The notes beneath the pieces were generated by a model. It ran no database searches. It saw only the letters and a program-made list of their open reading frames with translations, and was not told where the DNA came from. From contig NZ_KE383909.1 of the NCBI RefSeq assembly GCF_000422725.1, positions 227,230 to 291,229 on the forward strand: a DNA stretch of 64,000 bases, in the 5' to 3' direction. This document shows, piece by piece, positions 16,882 to 26,152 of the stretch (positions are counted from its first letter, which is position 1; every line of letters begins with the position of its first letter). A program made the translations under genes and the position numbers. The DNA comes from Flavobacterium subsaxonicum WB 4.1-42 = DSM 21790 (lineage in GTDB: Bacteria; Bacteroidota; Bacteroidia; Flavobacteriales; Flavobacteriaceae).

Positions 16882-18639
16882 TTACTGCATTTCTTTTTCA
16901 GAAAGTTGTTTTAAGTACAATTCTTTGTAATAACCCTGCATATTTACTAACTCATTGTGGGTTCCCTGCTCAATAATTTCGCCGTCTTCGAGTATTATAA
17001 TCCTGTCGGCATTTTTAGCCGATGATACTCTGTGGCTTACAATAATTGTAGTTTTATCTCTGCAAAAATCCTGTAAGTTATTTAGTATAGCTTCTTCGGT
17101 TTCGGTATCAACGGCCGAAAGGCAGTCGTCCAGCAATAATATAGGAGCATCTTTTATAAGCGCACGTGCAATAGATACCCTTTGCTTTTGCCCGCCCGAA
17201 AGTGTAATACCGCGTTCGCCTAACACCGTTTCGTACTGATGTGTAAACGTTTCTATATTATGGTGTACTACTGCTTTTTTAGCAACGGCAACCACTTCGG
17301 CATCATCGGCATCTTCTTTACCAAATCGAATGTTGTTTTTTATAGAGTCGCTAAACAAAAAGGCATCCTGTGGCACAAAGCCAATACTGCCACGCAGGTC
17401 GTCCAGGTTTAGTGCCTTTACATTTTCGTTATCAATCTTAACAGCACCGCCATCAGCATCATACAATCGGCTTATAAGTGATAGCACCGTGCTTTTGCCC
17501 GACCCTGTTCTGCCTAAAATAGCCAGTGTCTCGCCCTTGTTTACACTAAACGATACATTTCTAAGTGCTGTTATATTAGTGTCTTCATACGTAAACGACA
17601 CATTGTCAAAAGCAATGTGGCCTAAAACCGGCGAATGGTTAGGGTTTGTGTTTTTAATATCCGGTTCGGTTTTTAAAAACTCATTAATACGCTTTTGCGA
17701 TGCTTCGGCTTCCTGCACCATACTGCTAATCCACCCTAAAGATGCAACCGGCCACGTAAGCATATTAATATAAAGTATAAACTGGGCAATGGTACCAATA
17801 TCGGCAATACTGCCGTTAATGTACATGCTTCCACCTACGTATACCACTACCAGGTTACTAATACCAATAAGGAAAATCATTAGCGGGCCAAAAAGGGCGT
17901 TAACTTTAGCAAGGCTCATGTTCTTTTTAACACTGTCGCGGGAAAGTTCTATAAAGCCTTCGCCTTTTTGTTTTTCTAACGAGTAGGCTTTAATAACACG
18001 TATGCCCGAAAACATCTCTTGTGTATACGTGGCCAGCGACGATAAATTTTGCTGTGTTAGCGTGCTCCTTATATTAATTTGCTTGCTAACCCAGTAAATA
18101 CTGTAGGCTAATATAGGTAGCGGTAAAAGGGTGTAAAAGGTAAGCTTAGGCGATATTAATATCATTTGTGTAATAATAACCACAAATCGTATTACGGTGT
18201 TAAAAGCATACATAATTGCCGGGCCTACATACTGGCGTACACGGTTAACATCCTCGCTAATACGATTCATAAGGTCGCCTGTACGGTTGCGTTTGTAAAA
18301 GCCCTGCGACAGGTTTTCGTAATGCCTGAATATCTCGTTTTTAAGGTCGAATTCTACGTGGCGCGACATAACAATAAGCGTTTGCCTCATAAAAAAGGTT
18401 AGTACGCCGCCAACAAGCGTTGTAAGTACAATTAGTAAAATGTCGTTGGTAAGGCTGCTTCTAACTGCGTCAGCGCCAATGGTATTGTTACTAAATTTTT
18501 CGATTTCTGATACCGAATGGCCAATGTACCCCGGTGTAAACAACGAGAATATCTGGGCAACGATGGTAATGAAAATTCCTAAGAAAAATTGAAATTTATA
18601 TTTAGCAAAATATTTATTTAAATACTGTAATTCTTTCAT
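16882..18639 (-). CDS. ABC exporter, fused membrane and ATPase domains (MsbA/multidrug type)
   Basis: A 585-residue half-transporter that should act as a homodimer in the inner membrane. Residues about 1-320 hold six transmembrane helices; residues about 340-580 are the ATPase, with Walker A GRTGSGKST, Q-loop FVPQDAF, signature LSGGQKQR, Walker B ILLLDDCLSAVD and the switch His in IVSHRVSS. In the Walker B region the catalytic residue is Asp followed by Cys instead of the usual Asp-Glu, which is unusual and could slow ATP hydrolysis. The substrate is probably a lipid or drug. It is followed by the DUF3276 gene. Confidence 0.93.
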   Translation of the reverse strand: MKELQYLNKYFAKYKFQFFLGIFITIVAQIFSLFTPGYIGHSVSEIEKFSNNTIGADAVRSSLTNDILLIVLTTLVGGVLTFFMRQTLIVMSRHVEFDLKNEIFRHYENLSQGFYKRNRTGDLMNRISEDVNRVRQYVGPAIMYAFNTVIRFVVIITQMILISPKLTFYTLLPLPILAYSIYWVSKQINIRSTLTQQNLSSLATYTQEMFSGIRVIKAYSLEKQKGEGFIELSRDSVKKNMSLAKVNALFGPLMIFLIGISNLVVVYVGGSMYINGSIADIGTIAQFILYINMLTWPVASLGWISSMVQEAEASQKRINEFLKTEPDIKNTNPNHSPVLGHIAFDNVSFTYEDTNITALRNVSFSVNKGETLAILGRTGSGKSTVLSLISRLYDADGGAVKIDNENVKALNLDDLRGSIGFVPQDAFLFSDSIKNNIRFGKEDADDAEVVAVAKKAVVHHNIETFTHQYETVLGERGITLSGGQKQRVSIARALIKDAPILLLDDCLSAVDTETEEAILNNLQDFCRDKTTIIVSHRVSSAKNADRIIILEDGEIIEQGTHNELVNMQGYYKELYLKQLSEKEMQ

Positions 18640-18786
18640 GTTTTTATTGCTTCGGTGTTAAGCAAACGGGTAATAATTGTTAAAAATATTGCACATTCTG
18701 TATTGCAAACTCTCTAAAAAACGTTTTCGTATTTTATATATTATGCAAAAAAAAGCCGTAAATTCATCTTCGAATAATAAAATGTG

Positions 18787-18794
18787 TAAATTTG
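18787..18794 (+). promoter_or_regulatory. -7 box for the leucine dehydrogenase gene
   Basis: TAAATTTG, 43 bp before the ATG at 18837; no clear -33 TTG. Confidence 0.6.
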
Positions 18795-18836
18795 TAAAAC
18801 ATTTTTAGAACATCCTTCAAATTTAAATCAACTATT

Positions 18837-19940
18837 ATGATAGCAGAAGTTGTTAAGGCTAATGAGCTTACCAAGATTGACCCTGTATTTGGGCAGCCAT
18901 CTTTTAATGATCATGAACAGGTTGTTTTTTGCCATGACAAAGATACTGGTTTAAAAGCAATAATTGGCATACATAACACAGTTTTGGGCCCCGCACTTGG
19001 TGGTACCCGTATGTGGAATTATGCTAACGAATGGGAAGCCCTTAACGATGTTTTAAGGCTATCGAGGGGAATGACCTACAAATCGGCTATATCGGGCCTT
19101 AACCTGGGCGGTGGTAAAGCAGTTATTATTGGCGATGCCAGTAAAGACAAAACCCCCGAAATGATTACAAGGTTTGGCCAGTTTGTAAATTCGCTTAGCG
19201 GTAAATACATTACCGCAGAGGATGTTGGCTCTACAACTGCCGATATGGACCTTATTAGAGATGTTACTCCTTATGTAACAGGTATATCTGAAAGCCGTGG
19301 AGGATCGGGCAACCCGTCTCCGGTTACTGCTTATGGTGTGTACATGGGTATGAAGGCTGCTGCTATGCACCAGTTTGGCTCTAACAACCTTGATGGTAAA
19401 AAAATATTAGTACAGGGTACAGGCCATGTTGGCGAAACCCTTATTGACTATCTTACTAAAGAAGGTGCGTTAGTGCAGATATCTGATATTAACGAAGAAA
19501 AAATGCAATACATTGCCGGTAAATACGGTGCCAAAATTTTTAATGGCGACGATCTTTACAGTGCCGATGTAGATATTTATGCGCCTTGCGCCCTTGGTGC
19601 TACCATTAATGATGCTACTATTAATAAAATAAAAGCTAAAGTTATTGCCGGTGCGGCTAACAACCAGCTTGCTGTAGAGCAGGTACACGGTAAAATACTT
19701 ATGGAAAAAGGTATTGCTTATGCTCCAGACTTTTTAATTAATGCAGGCGGTATTATTAATGTTTATGCAGAGATTGTAGGTTATGATAAAGCGGAAGCCC
19801 TTAAAAGGACTGAGAATATTTACAACACTACGTTAGAAATTTTCCACTTTGCTGAGGCTAACAACATTACCACACATCAGGCTGCAATGCAAATTGCACA
19901 AAAGCGTATTGACGAGAAGAAAAAAGAAACCGCTAAATAA
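18837..19940 (+). CDS. Leucine/branched-chain amino acid dehydrogenase
   Basis: A 367-residue Glu/Leu/Phe/Val dehydrogenase. Conserved glycine- and lysine-bearing active-site segments (GPALGGTRMW, GMTYKSAISGLNLGGGKAVI) and the NAD-binding GTGHVGETLIDYL fold are present. The enzyme oxidatively deaminates leucine, valine or isoleucine to the 2-oxo acid with NAD; the size and motifs favour leucine dehydrogenase over glutamate dehydrogenase, which is longer. In this group it also feeds branched fatty acid synthesis. It has its own promoter and a hairpin after the stop that overlaps the nusB promoter region. Confidence 0.92.
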   Translation: MIAEVVKANELTKIDPVFGQPSFNDHEQVVFCHDKDTGLKAIIGIHNTVLGPALGGTRMWNYANEWEALNDVLRLSRGMTYKSAISGLNLGGGKAVIIGDASKDKTPEMITRFGQFVNSLSGKYITAEDVGSTTADMDLIRDVTPYVTGISESRGGSGNPSPVTAYGVYMGMKAAAMHQFGSNNLDGKKILVQGTGHVGETLIDYLTKEGALVQISDINEEKMQYIAGKYGAKIFNGDDLYSADVDIYAPCALGATINDATINKIKAKVIAGAANNQLAVEQVHGKILMEKGIAYAPDFLINAGGIINVYAEIVGYDKAEALKRTENIYNTTLEIFHFAEANNITTHQAAMQIAQKRIDEKKKETAK

Positions 19941-19964
19941 TTAGGGGTAAAAAAATATAATTCT

Positions 19965-19972
19965 TAATTTTG
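19965..19972 (+). promoter_or_regulatory. -7 box for the nusB operon
   Basis: TAATTTTG directly before the hairpin at 19972-20003, 59 bp before the nusB start. Confidence 0.5.
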
Positions 19973-20010
19973 CAGGGCGAAAGTGTTTTTACTTTCGCCT
20001 TGCTAATTTT
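19972..20010 (+). terminator. Hairpin after leucine dehydrogenase, in the nusB leader
   Basis: Stem GCAgGGCGAAAGT/ACTTTCGCCtTGC with a 6-nt loop and a TAATTTT tail. It can end leucine dehydrogenase transcripts, but a -7 box starts right before it, so nusB transcripts from that promoter would begin inside it. Confidence 0.7.
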
Positions 20011-20030
20011 AAAATGTTCTTAAAAAGCGG

Positions 20031-20975
20031 ATGTTAAACAGGAGACATATTCGGGTTAAGGTGATGCAATCTATTTATGCCATGCACCAAAATGATTCAG
20101 ATAACCTGGAAAAGGAAGAAAAATTCCTGTTCCACAGCATAGAAAACATTCGCGATCTGTACCTTATCATGGTATCTGCCCTGGTAGAACTAAGGAACAG
20201 CGAGATAAGTTTTATCGAAAAATCGCAAAAAAAGCACCTTGCCACAGCTGCAGAGCGAAACCCCAACAACAAATTTATTAACAATCAGGTGCTTATCCTG
20301 CTGGAAGAAAGCAATCCGCTTAGTATTGCTATCGAAGAGCGCGGTATAGACAACTGGAAACGTAACGACGATTATATACTTATACTTCTTGAGGCTGTAA
20401 AAAGTAGCGAGATATATGCTAAGTATATGGAAACGCGCGAAAATACTTTTGAGGAAGACAGGGAGTTTATTGCCGACCTTTTTGTAGAGGTTATTGCCCC
20501 TAACGAAAAGCTATACGAATACCTTGAAGATTATAAACTAACGTGGGTAGACGATATTCCGGTAGTTAATACACTTATAAGTAAGCAGCTAAGGCAGATA
20601 ATGCCCGAAGGGCGTGATGCTTTTTTTGTGCCAAGGTTGTATAAAGATACGGATGATAAAGATTTTGTGCGCGACCTTTTTCGTAAAACAATACTTAATA
20701 ACCAGGAGCTGGCTAAAGAGTTTATAGATAAAACCCCAAATTGGGATACCGAACGTATTGCAGAGATAGATACTATAATACTTAAAATGGCTATTTGCGA
20801 GTTTTTAAAATTCCCATCTATTCCCGTTAAGGTTACTATTAATGAGTATCTTGAAATTGCAAAAGAATATTCGACACCAAAAAGCAGTATTTTTATAAAC
20901 GGAATACTGGATAACCTGGTTAAGGATTACGAAAGTACAAACAGGCTCTCTAAAGCCGGTAGAGGTTTAATGTAA
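20031..20975 (+). CDS. nusB: NusB family transcription antitermination protein
   Basis: A 314-residue protein, longer than the roughly 140-residue NusB of most bacteria, as usual in Bacteroidota. The N-terminus (MLNRRHIRVKVMQSIYAMHQ) and the C-terminal NusB core (DTIILKMAICEFLKFPSIPVKVTINEYLEIAKEYS in part, then INGILDNL) bracket a long insertion of charged helices (about residues 40-190). NusB with NusE (S10) binds boxA RNA and keeps RNA polymerase processive on rRNA operons. It heads a nusB-DUF1573-yajC operon. Confidence 0.95.
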   Translation: MLNRRHIRVKVMQSIYAMHQNDSDNLEKEEKFLFHSIENIRDLYLIMVSALVELRNSEISFIEKSQKKHLATAAERNPNNKFINNQVLILLEESNPLSIAIEERGIDNWKRNDDYILILLEAVKSSEIYAKYMETRENTFEEDREFIADLFVEVIAPNEKLYEYLEDYKLTWVDDIPVVNTLISKQLRQIMPEGRDAFFVPRLYKDTDDKDFVRDLFRKTILNNQELAKEFIDKTPNWDTERIAEIDTIILKMAICEFLKFPSIPVKVTINEYLEIAKEYSTPKSSIFINGILDNLVKDYESTNRLSKAGRGLM

Positions 20976-20996
20976 TAACAATTTAAATTTTAAATT

Positions 20997-21491
20997 ATGA
21001 TTAAAAAATCAATCGCCATGCTTGCAATGGCATCTTTGGTACTGGCATCATGCAAAAAAGAAAATGCCGCTTTAAGGATAGATGATGCTACTGCTAAAAA
21101 AGCAGAGCTTGCTCACGCTGAATCTGGCAAACTGCCGGTTGCAAAGTTTGAAACAATGGATCACGACTTTGGTACTATTAACGCAGGCGAAAAAGTAAAC
21201 TATACCTACAAATTTAAAAACGAAGGTACTGCCCCTTTGCTTATTAGCGATGCTAAAGCAAGCTGTGGCTGTACAGTACCAAGCTACACTAAAGAGCCTG
21301 TACAACCGGGCGCTACAGGCGAAGTTCAGGTGATTTTTGACTCTACAGGTAAAAGTGGCGATGTTCAAAAAACAGTTACCCTTACGCTTAATACAGAAAA
21401 AGGTACCGAAACTCTAAACTTTAAAGCTAAGATAGAGACTAAAGGTATTGGTACTAACGCTATGACAATAGGTGGCGGAGCAGCACACTAA
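20997..21491 (+). CDS. DUF1573 lipoprotein
   Basis: A 164-residue lipoprotein: signal with lipobox VLASC (Cys19), then a DUF1573 immunoglobulin-like domain (FDHDFGTINAG pattern as MDHDFGTINAGEKVNYTYKFKNEG in part, and ASCGCTVPSYTKEPVQPG). DUF1573 domains are common in Bacteroidota envelope proteins; the SCGC cysteines are typical. No precise role is known. It sits 21 bp after nusB and 23 bp before yajC, an arrangement often seen in flavobacteria. Confidence 0.9.
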   Translation: MIKKSIAMLAMASLVLASCKKENAALRIDDATAKKAELAHAESGKLPVAKFETMDHDFGTINAGEKVNYTYKFKNEGTAPLLISDAKASCGCTVPSYTKEPVQPGATGEVQVIFDSTGKSGDVQKTVTLTLNTEKGTETLNFKAKIETKGIGTNAMTIGGGAAH

Positions 21492-21514
21492 TTTAATTTT
21501 ATTTATATAAAAAA

Positions 21515-21799
21515 ATGGGACAGTTACAGTCGTTATTACCCTTTTTGCTAATTATTGTTGTAATGTATTTTATGATGATAAGGCCACAGCAAAAAAGGGC
21601 TAAACTTGAAAAACAATTTGAAAGCGAGCTAAAAACAGGCGATAAAATTATTACCAAAAGCGGCATACACGGCAGGATTGCCGAGCTTGCCGAAACTACG
21701 GTAGTGATAGAAACTATGGCGGGTAAACTTAAGTTAGAGCGTAGCGCTATATCTTTAGAGCTAAGCCAAAAGCTAAACGCACCAGCTAAAACCGCATAA
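21515..21799 (+). CDS. yajC: Preprotein translocase subunit YajC
   Basis: A 94-residue protein with one N-terminal membrane helix (LLPFLLIIVVMYFMMIRPQQKR), then a small beta-rich domain containing GDKIITKSGIHGRI. YajC associates with SecDF and the Sec translocon in the inner membrane. Length and the RPQQKR motif are typical. Last gene of the nusB operon; a strong terminator follows. Confidence 0.96.
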   Translation: MGQLQSLLPFLLIIVVMYFMMIRPQQKRAKLEKQFESELKTGDKIITKSGIHGRIAELAETTVVIETMAGKLKLERSAISLELSQKLNAPAKTA

Positions 21800-21820
21800 C
21801 CTTACAAGCAAACACAAAGC

Positions 21821-21852
21821 AAAAGCCCCATTATTTTAATGGGGCTTTTTTG
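21821..21852 (+). terminator. Intrinsic terminator of the nusB-DUF1573-yajC operon
   Basis: Stem AAAAGCCCCATT/AATGGGGCTTTT with a 5-nt loop and six T residues, 21 bp past yajC. Confidence 0.93.
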
Positions 21853-21961
21853 TATTTTATTATTTGCTTTTAACTCATTCAACACCATCATAGTGATGCG
21901 ATTGCGTTGCTAACTGCCACTGTAAACTGATTACTGTTATAATACTGCTTACTAAATACCG

Positions 21962-22543
21962 TTAACCCCTGTACTTATCGTGCAGCCCAATTCCACCCAG
22001 TATCATAGGAATAACTTTCTCAAGGCGGGCAAGCTTTGTTTTTTCCTGTTTGGCTTCGGTAATGTATTCGTTAAACTCTTTTTGCTTGTAGGGCGAAAAT
22101 TTTGCGAATGCCGTTGCTAAATCAGTATCCGAATCCAACTGCTGCTGTAGTAGTTGCGGTATGGCAATTTCTTTTTTTTCGGGCGTAATGGCAAGGCCTG
22201 CTTTTTCTACTTCAATAGCCTCGTTTATGTACTGTAGTACAAGCTTTTCGTTAATTTCGTCAAGGCTTTCAAAGCGCCATTGGCGTAACGATTTTGTGTT
22301 GCCTTCGTTGGCATTTACCAAGATATTCGCGGAGTCTTTTAGAAAAACACCCTTAAAAAACCAAATGGTAAAAAAGTTTTTAAAACCACCTATACCCAAA
22401 ACGTTCTTGCCGTTAAGGGTATAGATAGTTCCACCCCATTTGGTGGTTTCAACCAGTTCAGTCCGGTTAATAATGTCCTTAATAACTTCGAGCTCATTAC
22501 CCCACTGATTGGTCTTGTCCCAGGTTTTTTTAGGGGCTTCCAT
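21962..22543 (-). CDS. YdeI/OmdA-like protein (DUF1801 plus OmdA domain)
   Basis: A 193-residue soluble protein. The first 110 residues fit DUF1801 (ELVETTKWGGTIYTLNGKNVLGIGGFKNFFTIWFFKG in part), and the C-terminal part fits the bacteriocin-protection/OmdA domain (PQLLQQQLDSDTDLATAFAKFSPYKQKEFNEYI region, then KEKTKLARLEKVIPMIL-like ending). The family is known as YdeI or OmpD-associated; function is unclear. It starts 3 bp after pepT ends and is probably co-transcribed with it. Confidence 0.85.
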   Translation of the reverse strand: MEAPKKTWDKTNQWGNELEVIKDIINRTELVETTKWGGTIYTLNGKNVLGIGGFKNFFTIWFFKGVFLKDSANILVNANEGNTKSLRQWRFESLDEINEKLVLQYINEAIEVEKAGLAITPEKKEIAIPQLLQQQLDSDTDLATAFAKFSPYKQKEFNEYITEAKQEKTKLARLEKVIPMILGGIGLHDKYRG

Positions 22544-22546
22544 ATT

Positions 22547-23788
22547 TTATTTAGGCAAAGCAGTAAGTTCGGCAATACGTACAATAACATCGGTAGCTTT
22601 TTTCATGCTTTCTACAGGCACGTACTCATACTTGCCGTGAAAGTTATGCCCACCCGCAAAAATGTTGGGGCACGGCAAACCCATGTAGCTAAGCTGGCAA
22701 CCATCGGTACCGCCACGAATAGGTTTTATAAGCGGCTTAATGTCAAGGTCTTTCATGGCCTGCTCTGCAATATCAATAATATGAAAAACCGGTTCTACCT
22801 TTTCTTTCATGTTATAGTACTGGTCTTTAACCTCGGCCGTTATAATATCGCCGCCAAATTGTTTTTCGAACTTGCGGTTTAATTTATCGGTAATTTTTTT
22901 GATAAGCTTTTTACGCTTGGCGAATTTTTTGCTATCGTGGTCGCGTATTATAAGCTGAACAACACTTTCTTCTATACTGCCGGTAATGCCCGTAACATGA
23001 AAAAAGCCTTCGTAGCCCGATGTATGTTCAGGTACTTCTTCTTTTGGTAACGATGATATAAATTTGTTGGCAATAAGCATCGAGTTGATCATTTTGCCTT
23101 TAGCATAGCCCGGGTGTACACTTTTACCTTTAATGGTAATTTTAGCGCCGGCTGCATTAAAGTTTTCGTACTCCAGTTCGCCTATCTGGCTGCCATCCAT
23201 AGTGTAAGCCCAATCGGCGCCAAACTTGGCTACATCAAATTTATGTGCGCCACGGCCAATTTCTTCATCGGGTGTAAACCCAATTCGAATTTTGCCGTGC
23301 TTAATTTCCGGGTGCTTAATAAGGTACTCCATTGCGGTAACAATCTCGGTAATACCGGCTTTATCATCGGCACCAAGCAGGGTAGTGCCATCGGTAGTAA
23401 TAAGGGTCTGGCCTTTGTATTGCAGCAGGTCTTTAAAATAGCCCGGAGAAAGTACAATGTTTTGATCGGCATTTAGTATAATATCGCCGCCATCATAATT
23501 TTCGATAATCTGGGGTTTTATATTAGCGCCGGTAAAATCGGGTGTGGTATCAAAGTGCGATACAAAGCCAATAACAGGTACATCGTGCGCTACGTTAGAG
23601 GGCAGGGTAGCCATAATATAGGCATTCTCGTCTATAGTAACATCATCAAGGCCAATGGCTTTAAGTTCGTCTACAAGTTTATTGGCAAGGTCCCATTGTT
23701 TTGCGGTGCTGGGGGTAGTATCAGAGTTTGGGTCAGATTCGGTATCAACAGTAACATAGCTGATAAAACGGTCTATTATGTGCTGCAT
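22547..23788 (-). CDS. pepT: Peptidase T (tripeptide aminopeptidase)
   Basis: A 413-residue M20 metallopeptidase that removes the N-terminal residue from tripeptides in the cytoplasm. Metal-binding motifs are clear: [42 protein letters not shown], and [30 protein letters not shown] (in part) near the end. Length matches PepT of other bacteria. Upstream is a PAS histidine kinase, 77 bp away; downstream a YdeI-like gene 3 bp away. Confidence 0.96.
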   Translation of the reverse strand: MQHIIDRFISYVTVDTESDPNSDTTPSTAKQWDLANKLVDELKAIGLDDVTIDENAYIMATLPSNVAHDVPVIGFVSHFDTTPDFTGANIKPQIIENYDGGDIILNADQNIVLSPGYFKDLLQYKGQTLITTDGTTLLGADDKAGITEIVTAMEYLIKHPEIKHGKIRIGFTPDEEIGRGAHKFDVAKFGADWAYTMDGSQIGELEYENFNAAGAKITIKGKSVHPGYAKGKMINSMLIANKFISSLPKEEVPEHTSGYEGFFHVTGITGSIEESVVQLIIRDHDSKKFAKRKKLIKKITDKLNRKFEKQFGGDIITAEVKDQYYNMKEKVEPVFHIIDIAEQAMKDLDIKPLIKPIRGGTDGCQLSYMGLPCPNIFAGGHNFHGKYEYVPVESMKKATDVIVRIAELTALPK

Positions 23789-23865
23789 TTTTAATTTGTT
23801 GAATTAATGAAAGCACAAATTTACGATTTATTTATATTTTGAAGATGCCAAAACCGGCCTAATAA

Positions 23866-25440
23866 TTAAAGGGGAAGCTGTATTGTAAACGTTGCTCCCT
23901 GCCCGGCAACCGAGTGTGCCGTAATAGTGCCTTTGTGGTGTTCTACAATTTTTTTACAGATGCTAAGGCCAATGCCCGTGCCGTTAAATTCGCTTTTGCC
24001 ATGCAGGCGCTGAAAGAGCTTAAAAATCTGGTCGGCGTACTGCTCGTCAAAGCCTATACCGTTGTCGCTCAGGGTGATTTCTACCAATTTGGTATCATTT
24101 TCTGTAAGCAGTCGGCTTTGTATGGTTATAACCGGCTGGCCGGTATTGTATTTTAGTGAGTTGCTTATTAAGTTAGAAAACAACTGGTGCATTTGCAGTG
24201 GGTTGGCTTTAATGGCAGGCAGTATGTCGCATTTAATTACGGCTTTTTTATCGGCTACAACCAATTCAAAATCAGTAAGTACATTCTCTACAATATTATT
24301 AAGGTCTACGGTGCTAAACTGGCTTTCGGCGCTAAGGCGGCTGTAGGTAAGCACATCTTGTATAAGGTTAGACATGCGGTTGGCCGATGCATTAATTTTA
24401 GACAGATACCCTTTTGCGGTGGCTGCATCCATATTGCGATCGGCAATTATGCTTAAAAAGGTCTGAATTTTACGCAGCGGCTCCTGCAAATCGTGGCTGG
24501 CAACATAGTTAAACGATTCCAGCTCTTTATTGCTTTTTTCTAATTCCCGGTTTTTTTGCTCTAAAAGCAAATTAACCATATTAAGCTTGGCAGTACGCTC
24601 TTTTACCTGATGCTCCAGGCGGGAATTAAAAGCGTTGAGCTCTTTTTCTGCCTTTTTACGAAGGGTAACATCGTTAAAAATAACGGCAATCTTATTGTCC
24701 TGCTTTTTGGTTAAAGGGAATGCAGATACCTCATACCAACCGTCTATAAGTACGGCCTCCTGCTCAAAATACTTTGGTTCCATGTTTTTGGCAATGCCGC
24801 CGTAAAGGTCGAACCAATGCTGCTCGTGGAGCGGGTTCATACCTTTTATGCTTTTGCCACGGGCATCTTTAAGGCCGGTTTGATTTTCGAAAGCCGGGTT
24901 GTAATCCAGGAAAATATAATCGCAAGGATGGTCGTTTTCATCAAAAACCATTTCTATAATACAAAAGCCCTGGTCTATAGAGTTAAAAAGCGAAAGGTAT
25001 TTTTCTTCGGCTTTTTTTTCGATAGAGGCATTAACATCATCTTCGGCAAGGCGCCTATCGGTTACGTTTTCCCAAACGCGCACAAGGTATTCGCCCATTT
25101 TGGCATCGCTAACGCTATACCATTGCTGTACGCCGTTAAAGTCTTTAATACTGCGTTCCCACTTTTGGCCCTGGCCGGTTTCCATAACCTTTATCATACT
25201 TTGCAGTTGGTCATACTGGTCTGGTATAAGCTCTGTAAATCGTTTGCCTGTACAATCTGCACCGTTAAAAAATTCAAGGCTGGCTTTACTAATCAGGCTA
25301 AATTCAAAATCAACAACCCTGTTGTTTTTATCCCTCACGGCGGTAAAAACAGTAGTGCGATTATTGGGCGCGTTAAAAGCCGCCTTCATAAGTTGCAGGG
25401 TATCTGTCTGATCAGGAATATGTCCTGTAGCGGTATTCAT
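23866..25440 (-). CDS. Soluble PAS-domain sensor histidine kinase
   Basis: A 524-residue kinase without membrane helices. Two PAS-like domains lie at about residues 15-130 and 145-270; a coiled coil (about 275-305) leads into the dimerisation domain with phospho-acceptor His in NYVASHDLQEPLRKIQTF, and the ATPase domain (DNGIGFDEQYADQIFKLF, GTGIGLSICKKIVEHHKG) ends the protein. The VASHDLQEPLR phosphoacceptor box is typical of a large bacterial group including phytochrome-like kinases. No response regulator is next to it, so it is an orphan. The sensed signal is unknown; a cytosolic redox or metabolic cue is likely. Confidence 0.93.
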   Translation of the reverse strand: MNTATGHIPDQTDTLQLMKAAFNAPNNRTTVFTAVRDKNNRVVDFEFSLISKASLEFFNGADCTGKRFTELIPDQYDQLQSMIKVMETGQGQKWERSIKDFNGVQQWYSVSDAKMGEYLVRVWENVTDRRLAEDDVNASIEKKAEEKYLSLFNSIDQGFCIIEMVFDENDHPCDYIFLDYNPAFENQTGLKDARGKSIKGMNPLHEQHWFDLYGGIAKNMEPKYFEQEAVLIDGWYEVSAFPLTKKQDNKIAVIFNDVTLRKKAEKELNAFNSRLEHQVKERTAKLNMVNLLLEQKNRELEKSNKELESFNYVASHDLQEPLRKIQTFLSIIADRNMDAATAKGYLSKINASANRMSNLIQDVLTYSRLSAESQFSTVDLNNIVENVLTDFELVVADKKAVIKCDILPAIKANPLQMHQLFSNLISNSLKYNTGQPVITIQSRLLTENDTKLVEITLSDNGIGFDEQYADQIFKLFQRLHGKSEFNGTGIGLSICKKIVEHHKGTITAHSVAGQGATFTIQLPL

Positions 25441-25498
25441 TAGTAGTAGGTAATTTAGTATTTGGGATGCTTAAAACCAAAAATAAGAAATTCTAATA

Positions 25499-26112
25499 TT
25501 AAATAAGCAACGTTAGTTCTTTTTTAAGATTTGTATAAGACTCTTTTTGATATTTACCCTTAAAATGAGTGGTTTTAAAGATATCGCCCATCAAAAGTGT
25601 TGCAATGCTTTGGTGCGACCGGGTTTGTATAAAAAGTCAGGATAGATGCTGTATTCTTTACGAACCGCATTTGAATAGTTATAATAGGTATCCCAATTGG
25701 CTCCTAAAATGGCCAGATCGGCATCGGTAAACAGGTTGGTGTCGTCATCGGGGCTTAGTTCGTGCAGTTTGGTAGCCACGATCTGGCTGTAACACTTGTT
25801 AATTTTTTCTGCGGGATAATTAATTTCAGCTAAGCGTTGCGCGGCAACATCGGCGCTTTTTTCTTCGTTTTCTTTGCTGGTGGCCTTATAAACAATATCA
25901 TGGTAAAAGAGCGAGAACAACAGGGTATCCCAGTCTGCAATACTATCCTGCAAAGGCAGCAGCTCGTTATACATATTTTCCAGGTGATGGAGGTTATGAT
26001 AATGGCGCTTTTTACCGGAGTATGCCTTTTCTATCTCAGCCCAAAGTTTTTCGGTAAGCACAATATCAGCGCTATACCGGCTAACCAGGGCTGTAAATAT
26101 TTCTTTTAGCAT
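25499..26112 (-). pseudogene. HD-superfamily metal-dependent hydrolase with a frameshift near the C-terminus
   Basis: The open frame (25591-26112) codes for 173 residues of an HD-type predicted phosphohydrolase: HYHNLHH at residues 37-43, YHD at 70-72, and a C-terminal YPDFLYKPGR segment. It stops at ALQHF-TGA. Reading one base back on the TTTT run at about 25594, the frame continues for about 30 residues (LMGDIFKTTHFKGKY..., ending LKKELTLLI, stop at 25499-25501). This matches what I remember of the family's C-terminus (FL-hydrophobic-IF-x-T...Y...NL..EL). One extra T would restore a protein of about 204 residues. It is thus a real 1-base deletion, a sequencing slip in a homopolymer, or less likely programmed shifting. 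Confidence 0.8.
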
Positions 26113-26152
26113 TATTGATAGTTATTAGTAAAACTTTACGCCTGCTAACAGT

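Noticed and set aside
25585..25605. Programmed -1 frameshift at the HD gene
   Set aside because: The sequence CACTTTTGA does not form a proper slippery heptamer and no downstream stimulatory structure was seen; a simple deletion or read error is likelier.
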